From Paenirhizobium cremeum (lineage in GTDB: Bacteria > Pseudomonadota > Alphaproteobacteria > Rhizobiales > Rhizobiaceae): 64,000 bases of DNA. Of this stretch, positions 21,682 to 31,789 are shown in pieces. The position numbers were made by a program, and so were the translations under genes. Position 1 is the first letter of the stretch. Every line of letters starts with the position of its first letter. The stretch covers positions 124,001 through 188,000 of the forward strand of contig NZ_JAGGCS010000001.1 of the NCBI RefSeq assembly GCF_022884085.1, read 5' to 3'. The notes beneath the pieces were generated by a model, which did no database searches, was not told the DNA's origin, and saw only the letters and a list, made by a program, of their open reading frames with translations.

Positions 21682-22611
21682 ATGACCAAAGCCATCTCGC
21701 CTCTCCTGCCCATCGTCTATTCCGGTGAAGTCACCGCCGCCAAAGCCCGCAACGCGCCGATCGTTGCCCTGGAATCGACCATCATCACGCATGGCATGCC
21801 CTATCCCGGCAATCTGGAGATGGCGCGCAGCGTCGAATCCATCATCCGTCAACAGGGCGCCGTTCCCGCGACCATCGCAGTGATCGACGGCGTACTGCAT
21901 ATCGGCCTCGATACCGCACAGATCGAGGCACTGGCCAGGCGCCACGACGCAATGAAGCTTTCCCGTGCGGATATCGCCTTCGCGCTTGCCGAGCGTCGCA
22001 CCGGCGCGACAACGGTTGCCGCAACCATGATCGCGGCCGCTCGTGCCGGCATATCGGTCTTCGCGACCGGCGGCATCGGCGGCGTCCATCGCGGGGCGGA
22101 GGAGACCTTCGACATTTCCGCCGACCTGGAGGAACTCGGCCGCACGCCGGTCATCGTGGTCTCTGCCGGCCCGAAGGCCATTCTCGACATCCCGAAGACC
22201 CTGGAATATCTGGAAACCCGTGGAGTGCCGGTTGTAACCTACGACAGCGAGGAATTTCCGGCCTTCTGGTCGCGCAGTTCCGGCCTGCCGAGCCCGCTGA
22301 CATTGCCGAGCCCGGCAGCCATCGCGAATTTCCAGCGCATGCGCGAGCAACTGGGGATCGAAGGCGGCATGCTCGTGGCAAATCCGGTGCCGCTTGCCGA
22401 CGAGATCCCGCGCGAGGAAATGGAAATCTATATCGGCCGGGCGCTCGTCAATGCCGAACGCGAGGAAATCACCGGCAAGAACGTCACGCCGTTCCTGCTC
22501 GATAATCTTTTCCATCTGACCGACGGCCGCAGTCTGAAGACCAACATCGCCCTGGTTGAGAACAACGCCCGTCTCGCCGCCGAGATCGCCGTCGTGATGA
22601 ACGACCGATAA
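21682..22611 (+). CDS. psuG: Pseudouridine-5'-phosphate glycosidase
   Basis: Cleaves the C-glycosidic bond of pseudouridine 5'-phosphate reversibly, giving uracil and ribose 5-phosphate. The 309-residue product has the conserved VALESTIITHGMPYPGN with Glu31, the FATGGIGGVHRGAEETFDISADL metal-site region and SAGPKAILD with the catalytic-lysine position. NPVPLADEIP and GKNVTPFLLD near the C-terminus also fit. It pairs with the upstream kinase, probably as an operon for nucleoside salvage from RNA turnover. Confidence 0.95.
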   Translation: MTKAISPLLPIVYSGEVTAAKARNAPIVALESTIITHGMPYPGNLEMARSVESIIRQQGAVPATIAVIDGVLHIGLDTAQIEALARRHDAMKLSRADIAFALAERRTGATTVAATMIAAARAGISVFATGGIGGVHRGAEETFDISADLEELGRTPVIVVSAGPKAILDIPKTLEYLETRGVPVVTYDSEEFPAFWSRSSGLPSPLTLPSPAAIANFQRMREQLGIEGGMLVANPVPLADEIPREEMEIYIGRALVNAEREEITGKNVTPFLLDNLFHLTDGRSLKTNIALVENNARLAAEIAVVMNDR

Positions 22612-22626
22612 CGCCTCGGCCGGAAA

Positions 22627-22659
22627 CGATGGGGCGACAGGTCGGACGCCGCCCCATCG
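22627..22659. terminator. Hairpin between convergent psuG and luxR-type gene
   Basis: Perfect 10-bp arms CGATGGGGCG/CGCCCCATCG with a 13-base loop, 15 bases after the psuG stop. There is no T tract, so it may act mainly as a transcript end or roadblock. Confidence 0.5.
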
Positions 22660-22716
22660 ACACGCCGAAGTCTGCAACGACTTTGCCCGACACGCCCGCC
22701 GCGACAATCCTCCTGC

Positions 22717-23451
22717 TTAGATGAACCCGATCTGCGCGGCACGGCGCAGGGCCTGCTCCAGCCGGTCCGTATTCAACTTGCGGCAGAGCGAACCGACGAG
22801 ATAATTGACCGTCCGCGTCGAAAGCGACAAGCGCACCGCAATCGCCGCAGTGTCGAGGCCGGAGGCCGCCATTTGAAGGCATCGGATCTCCAGGTTGGAC
22901 ATGCCCGCCCGGGCGCCGTCGAGACGTTTCTCCAGCATCCCCGCCCGGTCGAGCACGTGGATGGCGAGAAAGCAGAAGTCCTCGATCTCGGCGGAGGAAA
23001 GCGGCAAGCGGTCGCCATAAAGGCTCATGATCTGTTTTTTGCCATCGAGCGCCGGCAGGGCGAAATAGACGCCGTTCAGCATGTCGTGGCGCGTCAGCAA
23101 CTGGGTCAGTTCGACCAGGTTGGGTGCGAGGCCTTCCAGACATCGCAGATCGTCGATAGACCATTGATAGAGCTGCTGCTCGGCACTGGCGAGAATGATG
23201 TCGGGCGTGGGCGGTAGATCGCTGATGGCGTCGAAGCCGTCGAGGAAGGCCTCGTCGACACTGTAGAGCAGCAATCTGCCGCGTAGCGATGTGCCATTCG
23301 CCGGGCGCTGCGCAAAAAGCTTGTAGAAGCGAAAACCGAAGCGCCGCTGCAACAGCCGCATGCAGGCATCGAGATCAGTCAGACTGTCGGCGGTCTGTAT
23401 CCGGGCAAGAATTGCATTCCGCTCGACCGGCCCTTCGGCCCACTCGTTCAT
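22717..23451 (-). CDS. LuxR-type transcriptional regulator without adjacent luxI
   Basis: A 244-residue protein with an N-terminal autoinducer-binding-like region (FRFYKLFAQRP, QQLYQWSIDDLRCLEG) and a C-terminal LuxR helix-turn-helix (SNLEIRCLQMAASGLDTAAIAVRLSLSTRTVNYLVGSL) ending KLNTDRLEQALRRAAQIGFI. No acyl-homoserine-lactone synthase is beside it, so it is a candidate LuxR solo, although a luxI gene exists 30 kb away. The ATG at 23451 was chosen over upstream codons that overlap cckA. It lies 139 bases downstream of cckA on the same strand. Confidence 0.82.
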   Translation of the reverse strand: MNEWAEGPVERNAILARIQTADSLTDLDACMRLLQRRFGFRFYKLFAQRPANGTSLRGRLLLYSVDEAFLDGFDAISDLPPTPDIILASAEQQLYQWSIDDLRCLEGLAPNLVELTQLLTRHDMLNGVYFALPALDGKKQIMSLYGDRLPLSSAEIEDFCFLAIHVLDRAGMLEKRLDGARAGMSNLEIRCLQMAASGLDTAAIAVRLSLSTRTVNYLVGSLCRKLNTDRLEQALRRAAQIGFI

Positions 23452-23590
23452 CTCGCTCAGTTCCCGAATACCGCCCGCATGGATGACCGCCCGCCGAAAA
23501 TAGCGCACCTGGCCCGCCACGATCACAGGAAATCGATGTGACAGGAGGATGTTGTCCGTCACAGAAATAGGGCAAATATGGTGACTGTTG

Positions 23591-26209
23591 TCAATTTGAA
23601 CTATCGAGCATCTCGCGCACGGCCACGGCGAGCTGCTTGAGCGAGAAGGGCTTGGGCAGGAACCCGAACTTTGCGTCGGCCGGCAGGTTGCGCGCGAACG
23701 CGTCCTCCGCATAGCCGGAAACGAAGATGAATTTCAGGTCGGGATATTTCTTGCGAAGCTCCCCAAGCAGCGTCGGGCCATCCATTTCCGGCATCACCAC
23801 GTCGGAAACGACGATATCGACCGCGCCGCCGAGCTCGTCCATGATATCGAGTGCTTCCACGCCGGAACCCGCCTCATGCACGGTATAGCCGCGGGTTTCC
23901 AGCATGCGCTTGCCCCCGCGGCGCACGGCCTCCTCGTCCTCGACCAGCAGCACCACCGCCGACTTGCCGGTAAGATCGTCGGGTTCCGATGCCTGCGGGG
24001 CCGCCGCCTGCGCGGTCTGCGCGGCATCGCCCCCCTCGGACACAGCGCCCGTCGGCGCTGCGCTCGGCGCGAGCTCGACCACATGGCGTGGCAGGAAGAT
24101 GCGGAAGACCGTGCCTTTGCCCACTTCGGACTCGGGATAGATGTAGCCGCCTGATTGCTTGATGATGCCATAGACCATCGCCAGTCCGAGACCGGTTCCC
24201 TTGCCCACTTCCTTGGTGGTGAAGAAGGGTTCGAAGATCTTGTCCATGATCTCGGGCGCGATGCCGGTACCGGTATCGGCGACCTCGACGAGAACCATCT
24301 CCTCTTCCGGCAGGCCACGATAATGGAACGCCGCAGTCTCCGGGGGCGAGACGTTGCGTGTCGTGATGGTGATCGTACCGCCATCCGGCATGGCGTCTCG
24401 GGCATTGACGCACAGATTAATCAGCACCTGCTCGAACTGCGAGAGGTCGGTTTTCACCGGCCAGAGATCCCGCCCGTACTCGACCTTGAGCTTGACGTTG
24501 GTTCCGGAAATCAGCCTGTCGACCAGCATTCTCAAGTCGCCGATCACATCAGTCAGATTGAGCACGGTCGGGCGCATGGTCTGCTTGCGCGAAAAGGCGA
24601 GCAACTGCCGAACGAGTACCGCCGCCCGGTTGGCGTTGCGCTTGATCTCCATAAGGTCCGCAAAGCTGGCATCCGAAGGCCGGGCCTGAAGCAGCAGGTG
24701 GTCGGAGGAAAGCAGAATGGCTGTCAAAACGTTGTTGAAGTCGTGCGCGATACCGCCCGCAAGCGTGCCGACTGCGTTCATCTTCTGCGTCTGCGCCATC
24801 TGCGTTTCGAGCGCCTTCTGGTCAGTCACGTCGACGGCGTAGACGATGGCCGCCTCCTCCGGAGCCTCGTCGCTCTGGTCGATCACCGCATTGACATAGA
24901 AACGGAAATGCCGCGCATCGTTTTCCGGGTGACGGCTGTCGATCGGGGCGATGTCGACCTGGCGATCCTTGGCGGCAGCCAGCGCCTGACGGAACTGCTC
25001 CCGCTCGCTTTCGTGGATCACGGCCTCGAGCTTGCCCCCGCGATCGACATAGTCGCGGCCGACGATATCCGAAAAGAGCTTCATGAACGGCGCGTTGGTG
25101 CGCAGGATCCGGCCCTCGCCATCGACGGAGGCGATCGCCATCGGCGTATTGTTGAAGAACCGGGTGAAACGCATGGAAGCGATCGAGGCCGACTGATCGG
25201 AACCTCTGCCCTCCTGCCGCGCAAGCACGATGGAACGGCTCTCGCCGGGTGCCCCGTCCCGCGCCGAACGAACGCGGTGGACGAGGTGCACCGGAAAGCT
25301 CTGGCCGTTGGTCTTTCTGAGATCCAGGTCCAGCGTTTCCGTCTTCGACAGGCCGGGCTCGGCCTGCACCGAATTGACCAACGCCATGCCTTCGCCCGCG
25401 ACAAGATCGGCAATCGTCATCGAACCCGGCGCAAATTGGGTCAGGTCGATACCGAGCCATTCCGCCAGCGTGGCATTGAGATAGTAGATTTCGCCTTTCC
25501 GACCGGCCGAGAAGAAGCCTGCGGGCGCATGGTCGAGATAGTCGATGGCGTGCTGCAGTTCCTTGAAGAAGCGTTCCTGATCGTCCCGCTCCGAGGTGAT
25601 GTCGGTGATCTGCCAGACATGCAGCTTCCGCGCACCGGTTTCACTGGGGACCAGCCTGGCCTTGAGCCTGTACCAATGTGCGCCGGAACCGTTCCCGGTG
25701 TGGACACCCAGCGGCTTGAGCAGGCGGAATTCCTCATAGCCCTCACGGCCCTCGCGCAAGCCGTTGGTCAGGCGATAAAGCGCCTCGGACGACTCGCGAT
25801 AGCGCGACAAAAGGGTTTCAAGAGCCTGAACCTCGGTCGCCTTGGTGGCGCCGGTCATTCGACCATAGGCGGCGTTCGCGTAAATCACCCGCCCGTCGGC
25901 CTCGGTAATCAGCGTGCCCTCCGGCAGGTTGGCCAGGAAATTGCGCGCGAGCGAATCCGAACGGGATTGCGGCATCACCTCGACGAAGCCGATCACGGCA
26001 GAAACCAGAAAGAAAATTCCAGTCATTGCCAGAACGCCGAGAACGCCGAGCACCACCTCGTTTTCGAGCTGGTCCTTGAAAAAGACAAAAGCGACGGCGG
26101 CACAGACAAGCACAAGTGCAAGCAGGATGATGCGGAAAGCCGCGCCGGAACGGGCGCCGCGATCCAACAATGGACCTTCGTACTCGCCGGCCTGCTGCAA
26201 TCTCTTCAT
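23591..26209 (-). CDS. cckA: Hybrid histidine kinase CckA
   Basis: Cell-cycle hybrid kinase/phosphatase that drives phosphate through ChpT to CtrA and CpdR in alphaproteobacteria. The 872-residue protein has two membrane helices (about 25-45 and 53-75), PAS-like domains (about 85-200, 215-330 and 345-465), a HisKA domain with H489 in GGIAHDFNN, an ATPase domain (N603 in [32 protein letters not shown]) and a receiver with D803 in [10 protein letters not shown]. The ATG at 26209 is preceded by a short leader shared with the divergent FliO-like gene. Confidence 0.95.
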   Translation of the reverse strand: MKRLQQAGEYEGPLLDRGARSGAAFRIILLALVLVCAAVAFVFFKDQLENEVVLGVLGVLAMTGIFFLVSAVIGFVEVMPQSRSDSLARNFLANLPEGTLITEADGRVIYANAAYGRMTGATKATEVQALETLLSRYRESSEALYRLTNGLREGREGYEEFRLLKPLGVHTGNGSGAHWYRLKARLVPSETGARKLHVWQITDITSERDDQERFFKELQHAIDYLDHAPAGFFSAGRKGEIYYLNATLAEWLGIDLTQFAPGSMTIADLVAGEGMALVNSVQAEPGLSKTETLDLDLRKTNGQSFPVHLVHRVRSARDGAPGESRSIVLARQEGRGSDQSASIASMRFTRFFNNTPMAIASVDGEGRILRTNAPFMKLFSDIVGRDYVDRGGKLEAVIHESEREQFRQALAAAKDRQVDIAPIDSRHPENDARHFRFYVNAVIDQSDEAPEEAAIVYAVDVTDQKALETQMAQTQKMNAVGTLAGGIAHDFNNVLTAILLSSDHLLLQARPSDASFADLMEIKRNANRAAVLVRQLLAFSRKQTMRPTVLNLTDVIGDLRMLVDRLISGTNVKLKVEYGRDLWPVKTDLSQFEQVLINLCVNARDAMPDGGTITITTRNVSPPETAAFHYRGLPEEEMVLVEVADTGTGIAPEIMDKIFEPFFTTKEVGKGTGLGLAMVYGIIKQSGGYIYPESEVGKGTVFRIFLPRHVVELAPSAAPTGAVSEGGDAAQTAQAAAPQASEPDDLTGKSAVVLLVEDEEAVRRGGKRMLETRGYTVHEAGSGVEALDIMDELGGAVDIVVSDVVMPEMDGPTLLGELRKKYPDLKFIFVSGYAEDAFARNLPADAKFGFLPKPFSLKQLAVAVREMLDSSN

Positions 26210-26465
26210 ATATGCCTCGTGTGTGAAGCCGACCCGTGGGAATCGGACACTTCAGATCTTCTTTAGCAATTTGCACCTGTCGCAAAAAGCTCCGAACAAG
26301 CGGATTGAGGGGCTGAGGCGCGGCAATCCCCACAGGATTGCCTCATTTAGGTCGTGGAATGCGAAGGAGAAACGATCCGCGCCGTGTCAGCCGGTCGTTG
26401 GCGCCCTGCCCCGGATTGCTAAAACAATCGCCTTCTGCCAGAAAGCAGAAAAAGGAGAGCGCGAC

Positions 26466-27641
26466 ATGCTTGAAGAACTGGTCACCACCTATGGTAACCG
26501 TTTCCTGGTCGCTGCGCTCGGCGTAAGCCTTGCGCTTCTGTGCCTGTTTGTCGTTTTACGGCTCTTGCGCAACCGCGCACCGTCGCCCTTCGTGCGTGGC
26601 GGAAGGAATCGCCAGCCGCGGCTTCAGGTGCTGGATGCGGCAGCCGTCGACGCAAGGCGTCGGCTCGTTCTCGTTCGCAGGGACAATGTCGAGCATCTCG
26701 TGATGATCGGCGGTCCGACCGATATCGTCATCGAGAGCGGCATCGGCGACGAGCGCGCCTATCTCTCGGCCGTTCCCGTAGGCGCGTCGGTGGAGAACGA
26801 GGAGGCGGCGGCCCGTATCGCCCCCCATGCAGAGCCTCCCCGCAGCCTGCCGCAGGAGCAACCCGTCCCGCCCGTCGAACAGGCCCCGAGACCGCCGGTC
26901 GCCGAGCGTCCGCCGGCGCCCCAGCCCGTCAAGGTAGAACCCGTCGCGGCAAGACCGGCGCAGCAATCCGCTCGTGCCCCCGCTCCTCGCCACGAACCGG
27001 CAGCACCGCCGGTTGCCGTAGCCGTGCCCGAACCGGTGGCGCAGGCCCACGCGCCCCAGACTGCGCCTGCCGCGCCGACCGAATCGCCCGCATCCGAGGC
27101 CACCAGCGTTCAGCCGATCCATATCGAGCCGCCGCCGGCGCCGGTCGCGGCGACGGCGCCTTCCTCGGACGCGCGCGCTGCATTGCCCGTACAGAAACCC
27201 ACGCCCGCCGCAACCCCGCCAAAACGGCAGGAGCAATCTGAGCACCAGGCGCAGGGGCAGATGGTTCATGCGGAGGATATTCTCGAAGCGGCCCGTCAGC
27301 GCGTTCTTCCTTCCAGCCAGGATCAACCACCGGCAGCGAGCATTGCTCCGGCCGTTCATGCGGCGGACGAACAGCATCCCAAGCAGGAACTGAGCGAGTT
27401 CGAGCGCGTACTGGAGGAGGAAATGGCGCTTCATCTTTCGGCGAACGAGACAGCCGCGACAAGAACGCCGTTCGATGTGGCAGCAATCGTGCCGGACATT
27501 CGGCCCAACCGCCCTGTGGCGCCTCTCGTGATCGTTACGCCGCCGCCCGGCACGCCGACATCGGGCAATCGTGAAGAACCGAACCTTCAGAAGGAAATCG
27601 CCCGCATCTTCGGCGAGATATCGGTCAACCGCAACAACTGA
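26466..27641 (+). CDS. fliO: FliO-like flagellar biosynthesis protein with long Pro/Ala-rich tail
   Basis: The N-terminal ~100 residues look like FliO, an accessory factor for assembly of the flagellar export gate. One membrane helix (about 12-34) is followed by a basic segment and a small beta domain (RLVLVRRDNVEHLVMIGGPTDIVIESGIG). The next ~230 residues are a disordered Pro/Ala/Glu linker, ending in a conserved-looking tail (LQKEIARIFGEI). AAGGAGAG precedes the ATG. It is 391 residues, against about 100-140 for typical FliO. It diverges from cckA, with no other flagellar gene nearby. Confidence 0.8.
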   Translation: MLEELVTTYGNRFLVAALGVSLALLCLFVVLRLLRNRAPSPFVRGGRNRQPRLQVLDAAAVDARRRLVLVRRDNVEHLVMIGGPTDIVIESGIGDERAYLSAVPVGASVENEEAAARIAPHAEPPRSLPQEQPVPPVEQAPRPPVAERPPAPQPVKVEPVAARPAQQSARAPAPRHEPAAPPVAVAVPEPVAQAHAPQTAPAAPTESPASEATSVQPIHIEPPPAPVAATAPSSDARAALPVQKPTPAATPPKRQEQSEHQAQGQMVHAEDILEAARQRVLPSSQDQPPAASIAPAVHAADEQHPKQELSEFERVLEEEMALHLSANETAATRTPFDVAAIVPDIRPNRPVAPLVIVTPPPGTPTSGNREEPNLQKEIARIFGEISVNRNN

Positions 27642-27717
27642 ACGGCAGGGCAGGAAGTGCCCGGAAGGCGGAGCGCGCGTCCACCGCTGGGATAAGCCCG
27701 GATCGCTATCCAATGAA

Positions 27718-27747
27718 AAATGCCGGCTTTTGGCCGGCATTTTCTTT
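27718..27747. terminator. Bidirectional intrinsic terminator between fliO and dksA
   Basis: AATGCCGGC/GCCGGCATT stem with a five-base loop. TTCTTTT follows on the plus strand and TTTTTCATT on the minus strand, serving both convergent genes. Confidence 0.85.
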
Positions 27748-27793
27748 TCCGGCCCTGGGCCGGCAGTTCATTTCATCCTCGCCCGGAGGGATA

Positions 27794-28213
27794 TCACTCG
27801 TCGCGATAGACTTTCTCGCGACGCTCGTGACGCTCCTGCGCCTCGATGGACAGCGTCGCAATGGGACGTGCATCCAGCCGCTTCAAGCCGATCGGCTCGC
27901 CGGTTTCCTCGCAATAACCGTAGGTGCCGTCTTCGATGCGCTGCAGGGCTGCATCGATCTTCGAGATCAGCTTGCGCTGACGATCGCGGGCCCTGAGTTC
28001 GATGGCACGGTCTGTTTCCGAGGAAGCCCGGTCGGCGAGATCGGGATGGTTGGCGCTTTCTTCGGCAAGGTGATCGAGGGTTTCCCGCGCTTCCCGGAGG
28101 ATGTCGTTCTTCCATGCGATGAGTTTTGCCCGGAAGTATGCCCTCTGGTTTGCGTTCATGAACTCATCGTCTTCCGAGAGAACATAATTGCTAAGATCGA
28201 TCTTCTCACTCAA
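27794..28213 (-). CDS. dksA: DksA-type RNA polymerase-binding protein lacking the zinc cysteines
   Basis: Binds the RNA polymerase secondary channel and, with ppGpp, retunes rRNA and amino-acid promoters. The 139-residue product has the coiled-coil with the conserved acidic tip (DLADRASSETDRA) and a C-terminal finger. Of the four zinc cysteines of E. coli DksA only the first remains. The pattern is C-x2-T, 17 residues, S-x2-A, resembling zinc-independent DksA2-like proteins. The start is a TTG at 28213 with AGGAGA at good spacing. The longer ORF to 28276 has no ribosome site. Confidence 0.92.
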   Translation of the reverse strand: MSEKIDLSNYVLSEDDEFMNANQRAYFRAKLIAWKNDILREARETLDHLAEESANHPDLADRASSETDRAIELRARDRQRKLISKIDAALQRIEDGTYGYCEETGEPIGLKRLDARPIATLSIEAQERHERREKVYRDE

Positions 28214-28493
28214 CGCGATTCTCCTGAAGAACATCTCAATGGGCGGGTGTATAACCTTTCGGTAAAACAGGTTCAAGCCTTCTGGACGTTTTCAAGGCAT
28301 TTTTAAATCTGTCACATTTTTCAGCTAAACGCATAGTATTTAACCACTATTTCATTTTTCGCACTCGACGGGCCGCAAGTCCTGGTTGATGGCCGACAGG
28401 CCTCGCCTCCTATCGGCCTTTAGCAGCAGTTGACGGACCTCCCTGTCAACGGCTAGGTCAATGCCGAAGTCCATTCGCGGAAAATCTCACCGG

Positions 28494-29003
28494 ATGTCTC
28501 TCGTAACCCCGCCTCCCGATCGTATCTATCTGCTGCGGCATGCGAAATCCGGCTGGGCGATGCCTGGACAACGCGATTTCGACCGTTCCCTCGACGACGC
28601 CGGATATGCGGAGGCCGAACTCGTGGCAGACGCGGCGGCCGACAGGAACTATCGTCCGGAACTGCTGATTTCCTCGACTGCCGTGCGTTGCCGGCAAACG
28701 GCAGATGCCATCCAACGGGCGTTCCCCGGCGAAATGGAATGCCGTTTCGTTGACGAACTCTACAACGCGCCGGCCGACAACTACCTCGAAATTCTCTCCG
28801 CGCTGGAGGGCTACGGCTCGGTAATGCTCGTCGGCCACAATCCCGCGATCGAAGAAGTGCTGATCTCGCTTGCCGGCATGGATGCGGCAAACCGCTTCAT
28901 TCCGGAGGGTTATCCGACCGCGGGTCTTGCGGTTCTGAACTACGGCGCGCCTTCTGCATCGGGTGAAAAGCCCTGGCTGCTCGCGGATTTTCTGGTCGGC
29001 TGA
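28494..29003 (+). CDS. sixA: SixA-like phosphohistidine phosphatase (histidine phosphatase superfamily)
   Basis: A 169-residue cytoplasmic protein of the two-histidine phosphatase clan. The catalytic RHA motif sits in YLLRHAKSGW and the second histidine in MLVGHNPAIEEV. SixA removes phosphate from phosphohistidines such as HPt domains or PTS-Ntr proteins. The substrate here is unproven, but phosphorelay components are encoded nearby (cckA). The start is uncertain: ATG at 28494 gives the family-like N-terminus, and ATG at 28461 is possible. YcjX follows 94 bases after the stop. Confidence 0.85.
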   Translation: MSLVTPPPDRIYLLRHAKSGWAMPGQRDFDRSLDDAGYAEAELVADAAADRNYRPELLISSTAVRCRQTADAIQRAFPGEMECRFVDELYNAPADNYLEILSALEGYGSVMLVGHNPAIEEVLISLAGMDAANRFIPEGYPTAGLAVLNYGAPSASGEKPWLLADFLVG

Positions 29004-29097
29004 CGAAGGCCCCCAGCGGAAAGCACGCCGCCTCGTCTTTCGGGCTTCGCCACGGCACCCTATATTGGCGCTGCAGACCATTGCGGGAAAAAGACAA

Positions 29098-30573
29098 TTG
29101 CCTCCTTCGCTGACCAGCCTTTCCGATGAAGCAGCCATCGTATTCGACAATCTCACGGACCGGGCCGCCAATCTCGTCAATCCGACGCTGAGGCTCGGCG
29201 TGACCGGCCTGTCGCGCGCCGGCAAGACCGTCTTTATCTCGTCGCTTGTTCACAATCTCCTGCATGGCGGCCGCCTGCCCCTGTTCGAGCCCGTCCGTTC
29301 CGGCCGTGTTTCAAACGTCCGGCTGGAGGAACAGCCCGACGATGCGATCCCCCGCTTCCAGTATGAGGATCATATCCGCGCCTTGGTCAAGGATCGCGTC
29401 TGGCCCGATTCCACCCGGGCCATCTCGGAATTGCGGGTGACGATCGAATTCAGGAGCGCCAGCGGCTGGAACCGACTTTTCTCGCCCGGACGGCTTTCGA
29501 TCGATATCGTCGACTATCCCGGAGAATGGCTGCTCGATCTGCCGCTGCTCGGACAGGATTTTCGCGAATTCAGCGAAAACACCGCCGCACTCGCAAAAAG
29601 GGGCATTCGCGCCGAACTGGCGCGCGACTGGCTGGCACATTGCTCCGCAACCGTGATGGATGCCCCCGCCGATGAAATGACCGCCCGCCGGCTCGCGGAA
29701 AGCTTCACCGCCTATCTGAGAGCCTGCAAGTCGGACGAGCGATCGCTTTCGACGCTGCCGCCCGGCCGCTTCCTGATGCCCGGCGATCTCGAGGGATCGC
29801 CGGCTCTGACCTTTGCGCCGCTACCCGACTTGCCCGAAACCAAGGCTCCGAAAGGCTCGCTCCGGGCAATGATGGAGCGCCGTTACGAGGCCTACAAGAC
29901 GGTCGTCGTCAAACCCTTCTTTCGCGAGCATTTCGCCCGTCTCGACCGGCAGATCGTGCTGATAGACGCGCTGCAGGCGATCAACCGAGGGCCGGAAGCC
30001 GTGCAGGACCTCGAACGGGCTCTGGCCGACGTCCTTGCCTGTTTCCGGCCGGGCTCGAATAACCTGCTGACATCGCTGATCCGCCGTCGGATCGACCGCG
30101 TTCTCGTCGCCGCCACCAAGGCCGACCACCTCCATCACGAAAGCCACGACCGCCTGCAAGCGATTACCCGACGGCTGGTCGAGCGCGCCATCCACTCGAT
30201 CGGCATGGCAGGTGCCGGCATCGACGTCATGGCTCTCGCCTCCGTCCGCGCGACCCGGGAAGCCAATGTCCGCCGCGACGGCCACGAACTTCCCGTTATT
30301 GTCGGCACCCCCATGGCCGGCGAGACGATCGGCACGGAGCATTTCGACGGCCACCGCAAGACCGCCGTCTTTCCGGGCGACCTTCCGGAAAACCCGGAGG
30401 CCTTTTTTCACGCATTGGACGACGCCACCTCGCCCGGCCATCTGCCCGAACTCAACATCGTGCGCTTCCGTCCCCCCATGCTGGAGGAAACGGGTGGTGG
30501 CATAACACTCTCGGTGCCCCATATCCGGCTCGATCGCGCCATGCAATTCCTGTTTGGAGACCGTCTCGCATGA
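29098..30573 (+). CDS. ycjX: YcjX-like P-loop GTPase (DUF463)
   Basis: A 491-residue protein with Walker A at G37-LSRAGKT and downstream GTPase-like motifs (DIVDYPGEW as Walker B/G3, and AATKADHLHHES resembling the TKAD G4 motif). YcjX belongs to stress-induced operons with YcjF, and in gammaproteobacteria it is part of the Psp envelope-stress regulon. The chosen start is a TTG at 29098 after GCGGGAAAAAG. An ATG at 28963 would overlap the SixA-like gene by 41 bases and add residues unlike the family. Its stop overlaps the ycjF start by 4 bases (ATGA). Confidence 0.88.
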   Translation: MPPSLTSLSDEAAIVFDNLTDRAANLVNPTLRLGVTGLSRAGKTVFISSLVHNLLHGGRLPLFEPVRSGRVSNVRLEEQPDDAIPRFQYEDHIRALVKDRVWPDSTRAISELRVTIEFRSASGWNRLFSPGRLSIDIVDYPGEWLLDLPLLGQDFREFSENTAALAKRGIRAELARDWLAHCSATVMDAPADEMTARRLAESFTAYLRACKSDERSLSTLPPGRFLMPGDLEGSPALTFAPLPDLPETKAPKGSLRAMMERRYEAYKTVVVKPFFREHFARLDRQIVLIDALQAINRGPEAVQDLERALADVLACFRPGSNNLLTSLIRRRIDRVLVAATKADHLHHESHDRLQAITRRLVERAIHSIGMAGAGIDVMALASVRATREANVRRDGHELPVIVGTPMAGETIGTEHFDGHRKTAVFPGDLPENPEAFFHALDDATSPGHLPELNIVRFRPPMLEETGGGITLSVPHIRLDRAMQFLFGDRLA

Positions 30574-31655
30574 AGGATTCCAAATCCCCGACTGCGCCGC
30601 CGTCAAACGGTCGCCGCCCCGCTTCCTTCAGTGTCGAACCCGACGAACCGATCCGGCCGACACCGCAGCAGCGGCGCTCACCCCAGAGTTTCGATCATGA
30701 CGTCGATATCGTTCCAGATGAAGCCGACCCGTTTCTCGGCGTGGACCTCGGCGGCGAGCAGATTCCGGTGGCGGAACCGCGCAGGCGCACATTCTCTTTT
30801 GCGCGCATAGCGTTCGGCGCCTTCGGCATCCTCCTTTCGCTGGCGATCGGCCTCTGGATCGACAGCCTCATCCGCGATCTCTTCGCCCGCTCCGACTGGT
30901 TGGGTTATGCGGCTATCGCCGTACTCGCGGTCGGCCTTCTGGCGCTGTTGATCGCCGTTAGCCGGGAAATCGCCGGGATCTACCGGCTGGATGCCGTACA
31001 GAAGCTCAAGGAAGACGCCGAACGCGCGGCGGCGGAAGGTATCAGGCCCGCCGCCCGCGCCGTCGTCGCGAGGCTCGTGCGGCTCGTTGCGTCCAAACCG
31101 GAAACCGCCCGTGGCAGGCGCACCCTCGCTGAAAGCGACGAGGACATCATCGATGCGCCGTTGCTGATCGAGCTTGCCGAAAGGGAACTAATGGCTCCGC
31201 TCGATACCCGCGCCCGCGCCCTCATCCTTGGTGCATCGAAACGCGTGTCGGTCGTTACCGCCGTCAGTCCGCGTGCCGTGGTCGATCTCGCCTATGTGCT
31301 GTTCGAGGTCGTGCGGCTGGTGCGGGCCATGGCCGAACTCTATGGCGGCAGGCCGGGCGCTTTCGGCATGCTGCGCCTCTTGCGCGACGTCATCACCCAC
31401 CTTGCCGTAACCGGTTCCATCGCTGTCGGAGACAGCCTCGCCCAGCAAATTCTCGGTCACGGCCTTGCCGCCCGCCTGTCGGCCCGCCTCGGCGAAGGCG
31501 TCATAAACGGCCTGATGACAGCGCGAATCGGCATCGCCGCCATGGACCTCTGCCGCCCCCTTCCCTTCAAGGCCTTGCGCCGCCCCGGCATCGGAGACTT
31601 CATCTCGGATCTCGCTCCGAAGTTGACAGGCAAGGCCCCGGATGCGAAGGAATGA
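30570..31655 (+). CDS. ycjF: YcjF-like membrane protein (DUF697)
   Basis: A 361-residue inner-membrane protein with a hydrophilic Pro-rich N-terminus and two membrane helices near residues 75-130 (FGAFGILLSLAIGLWIDSLI, then YAAIAVLAVGLLALLIAV). The C-terminal DUF697 domain contains SVVTAVSPRAVVDLAYVLFEVVRLVRAMAELYG. It is translationally coupled to ycjX by an ATGA overlap. The pair is a conserved envelope-stress module of unknown precise mechanism. Confidence 0.88.
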   Translation: MKDSKSPTAPPSNGRRPASFSVEPDEPIRPTPQQRRSPQSFDHDVDIVPDEADPFLGVDLGGEQIPVAEPRRRTFSFARIAFGAFGILLSLAIGLWIDSLIRDLFARSDWLGYAAIAVLAVGLLALLIAVSREIAGIYRLDAVQKLKEDAERAAAEGIRPAARAVVARLVRLVASKPETARGRRTLAESDEDIIDAPLLIELAERELMAPLDTRARALILGASKRVSVVTAVSPRAVVDLAYVLFEVVRLVRAMAELYGGRPGAFGMLRLLRDVITHLAVTGSIAVGDSLAQQILGHGLAARLSARLGEGVINGLMTARIGIAAMDLCRPLPFKALRRPGIGDFISDLAPKLTGKAPDAKE

Positions 31656-31789
31656 CATACCGTCGCCGCACGGAAGTCGTGTTGCCGCCACGGACAGTTG
31701 AAGTGTTGACGCTCCAATCAAGGAACCGTTAACCACTTTCACCTTATTCTTCATGCGGGTTTATTGGTTGCTCGTACCAAGGTAAGTCG

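Noticed and set aside
24155..26266. 703-codon open frame on the plus strand
   Set aside because: Antisense to cckA, whose domains and catalytic residues are complete.
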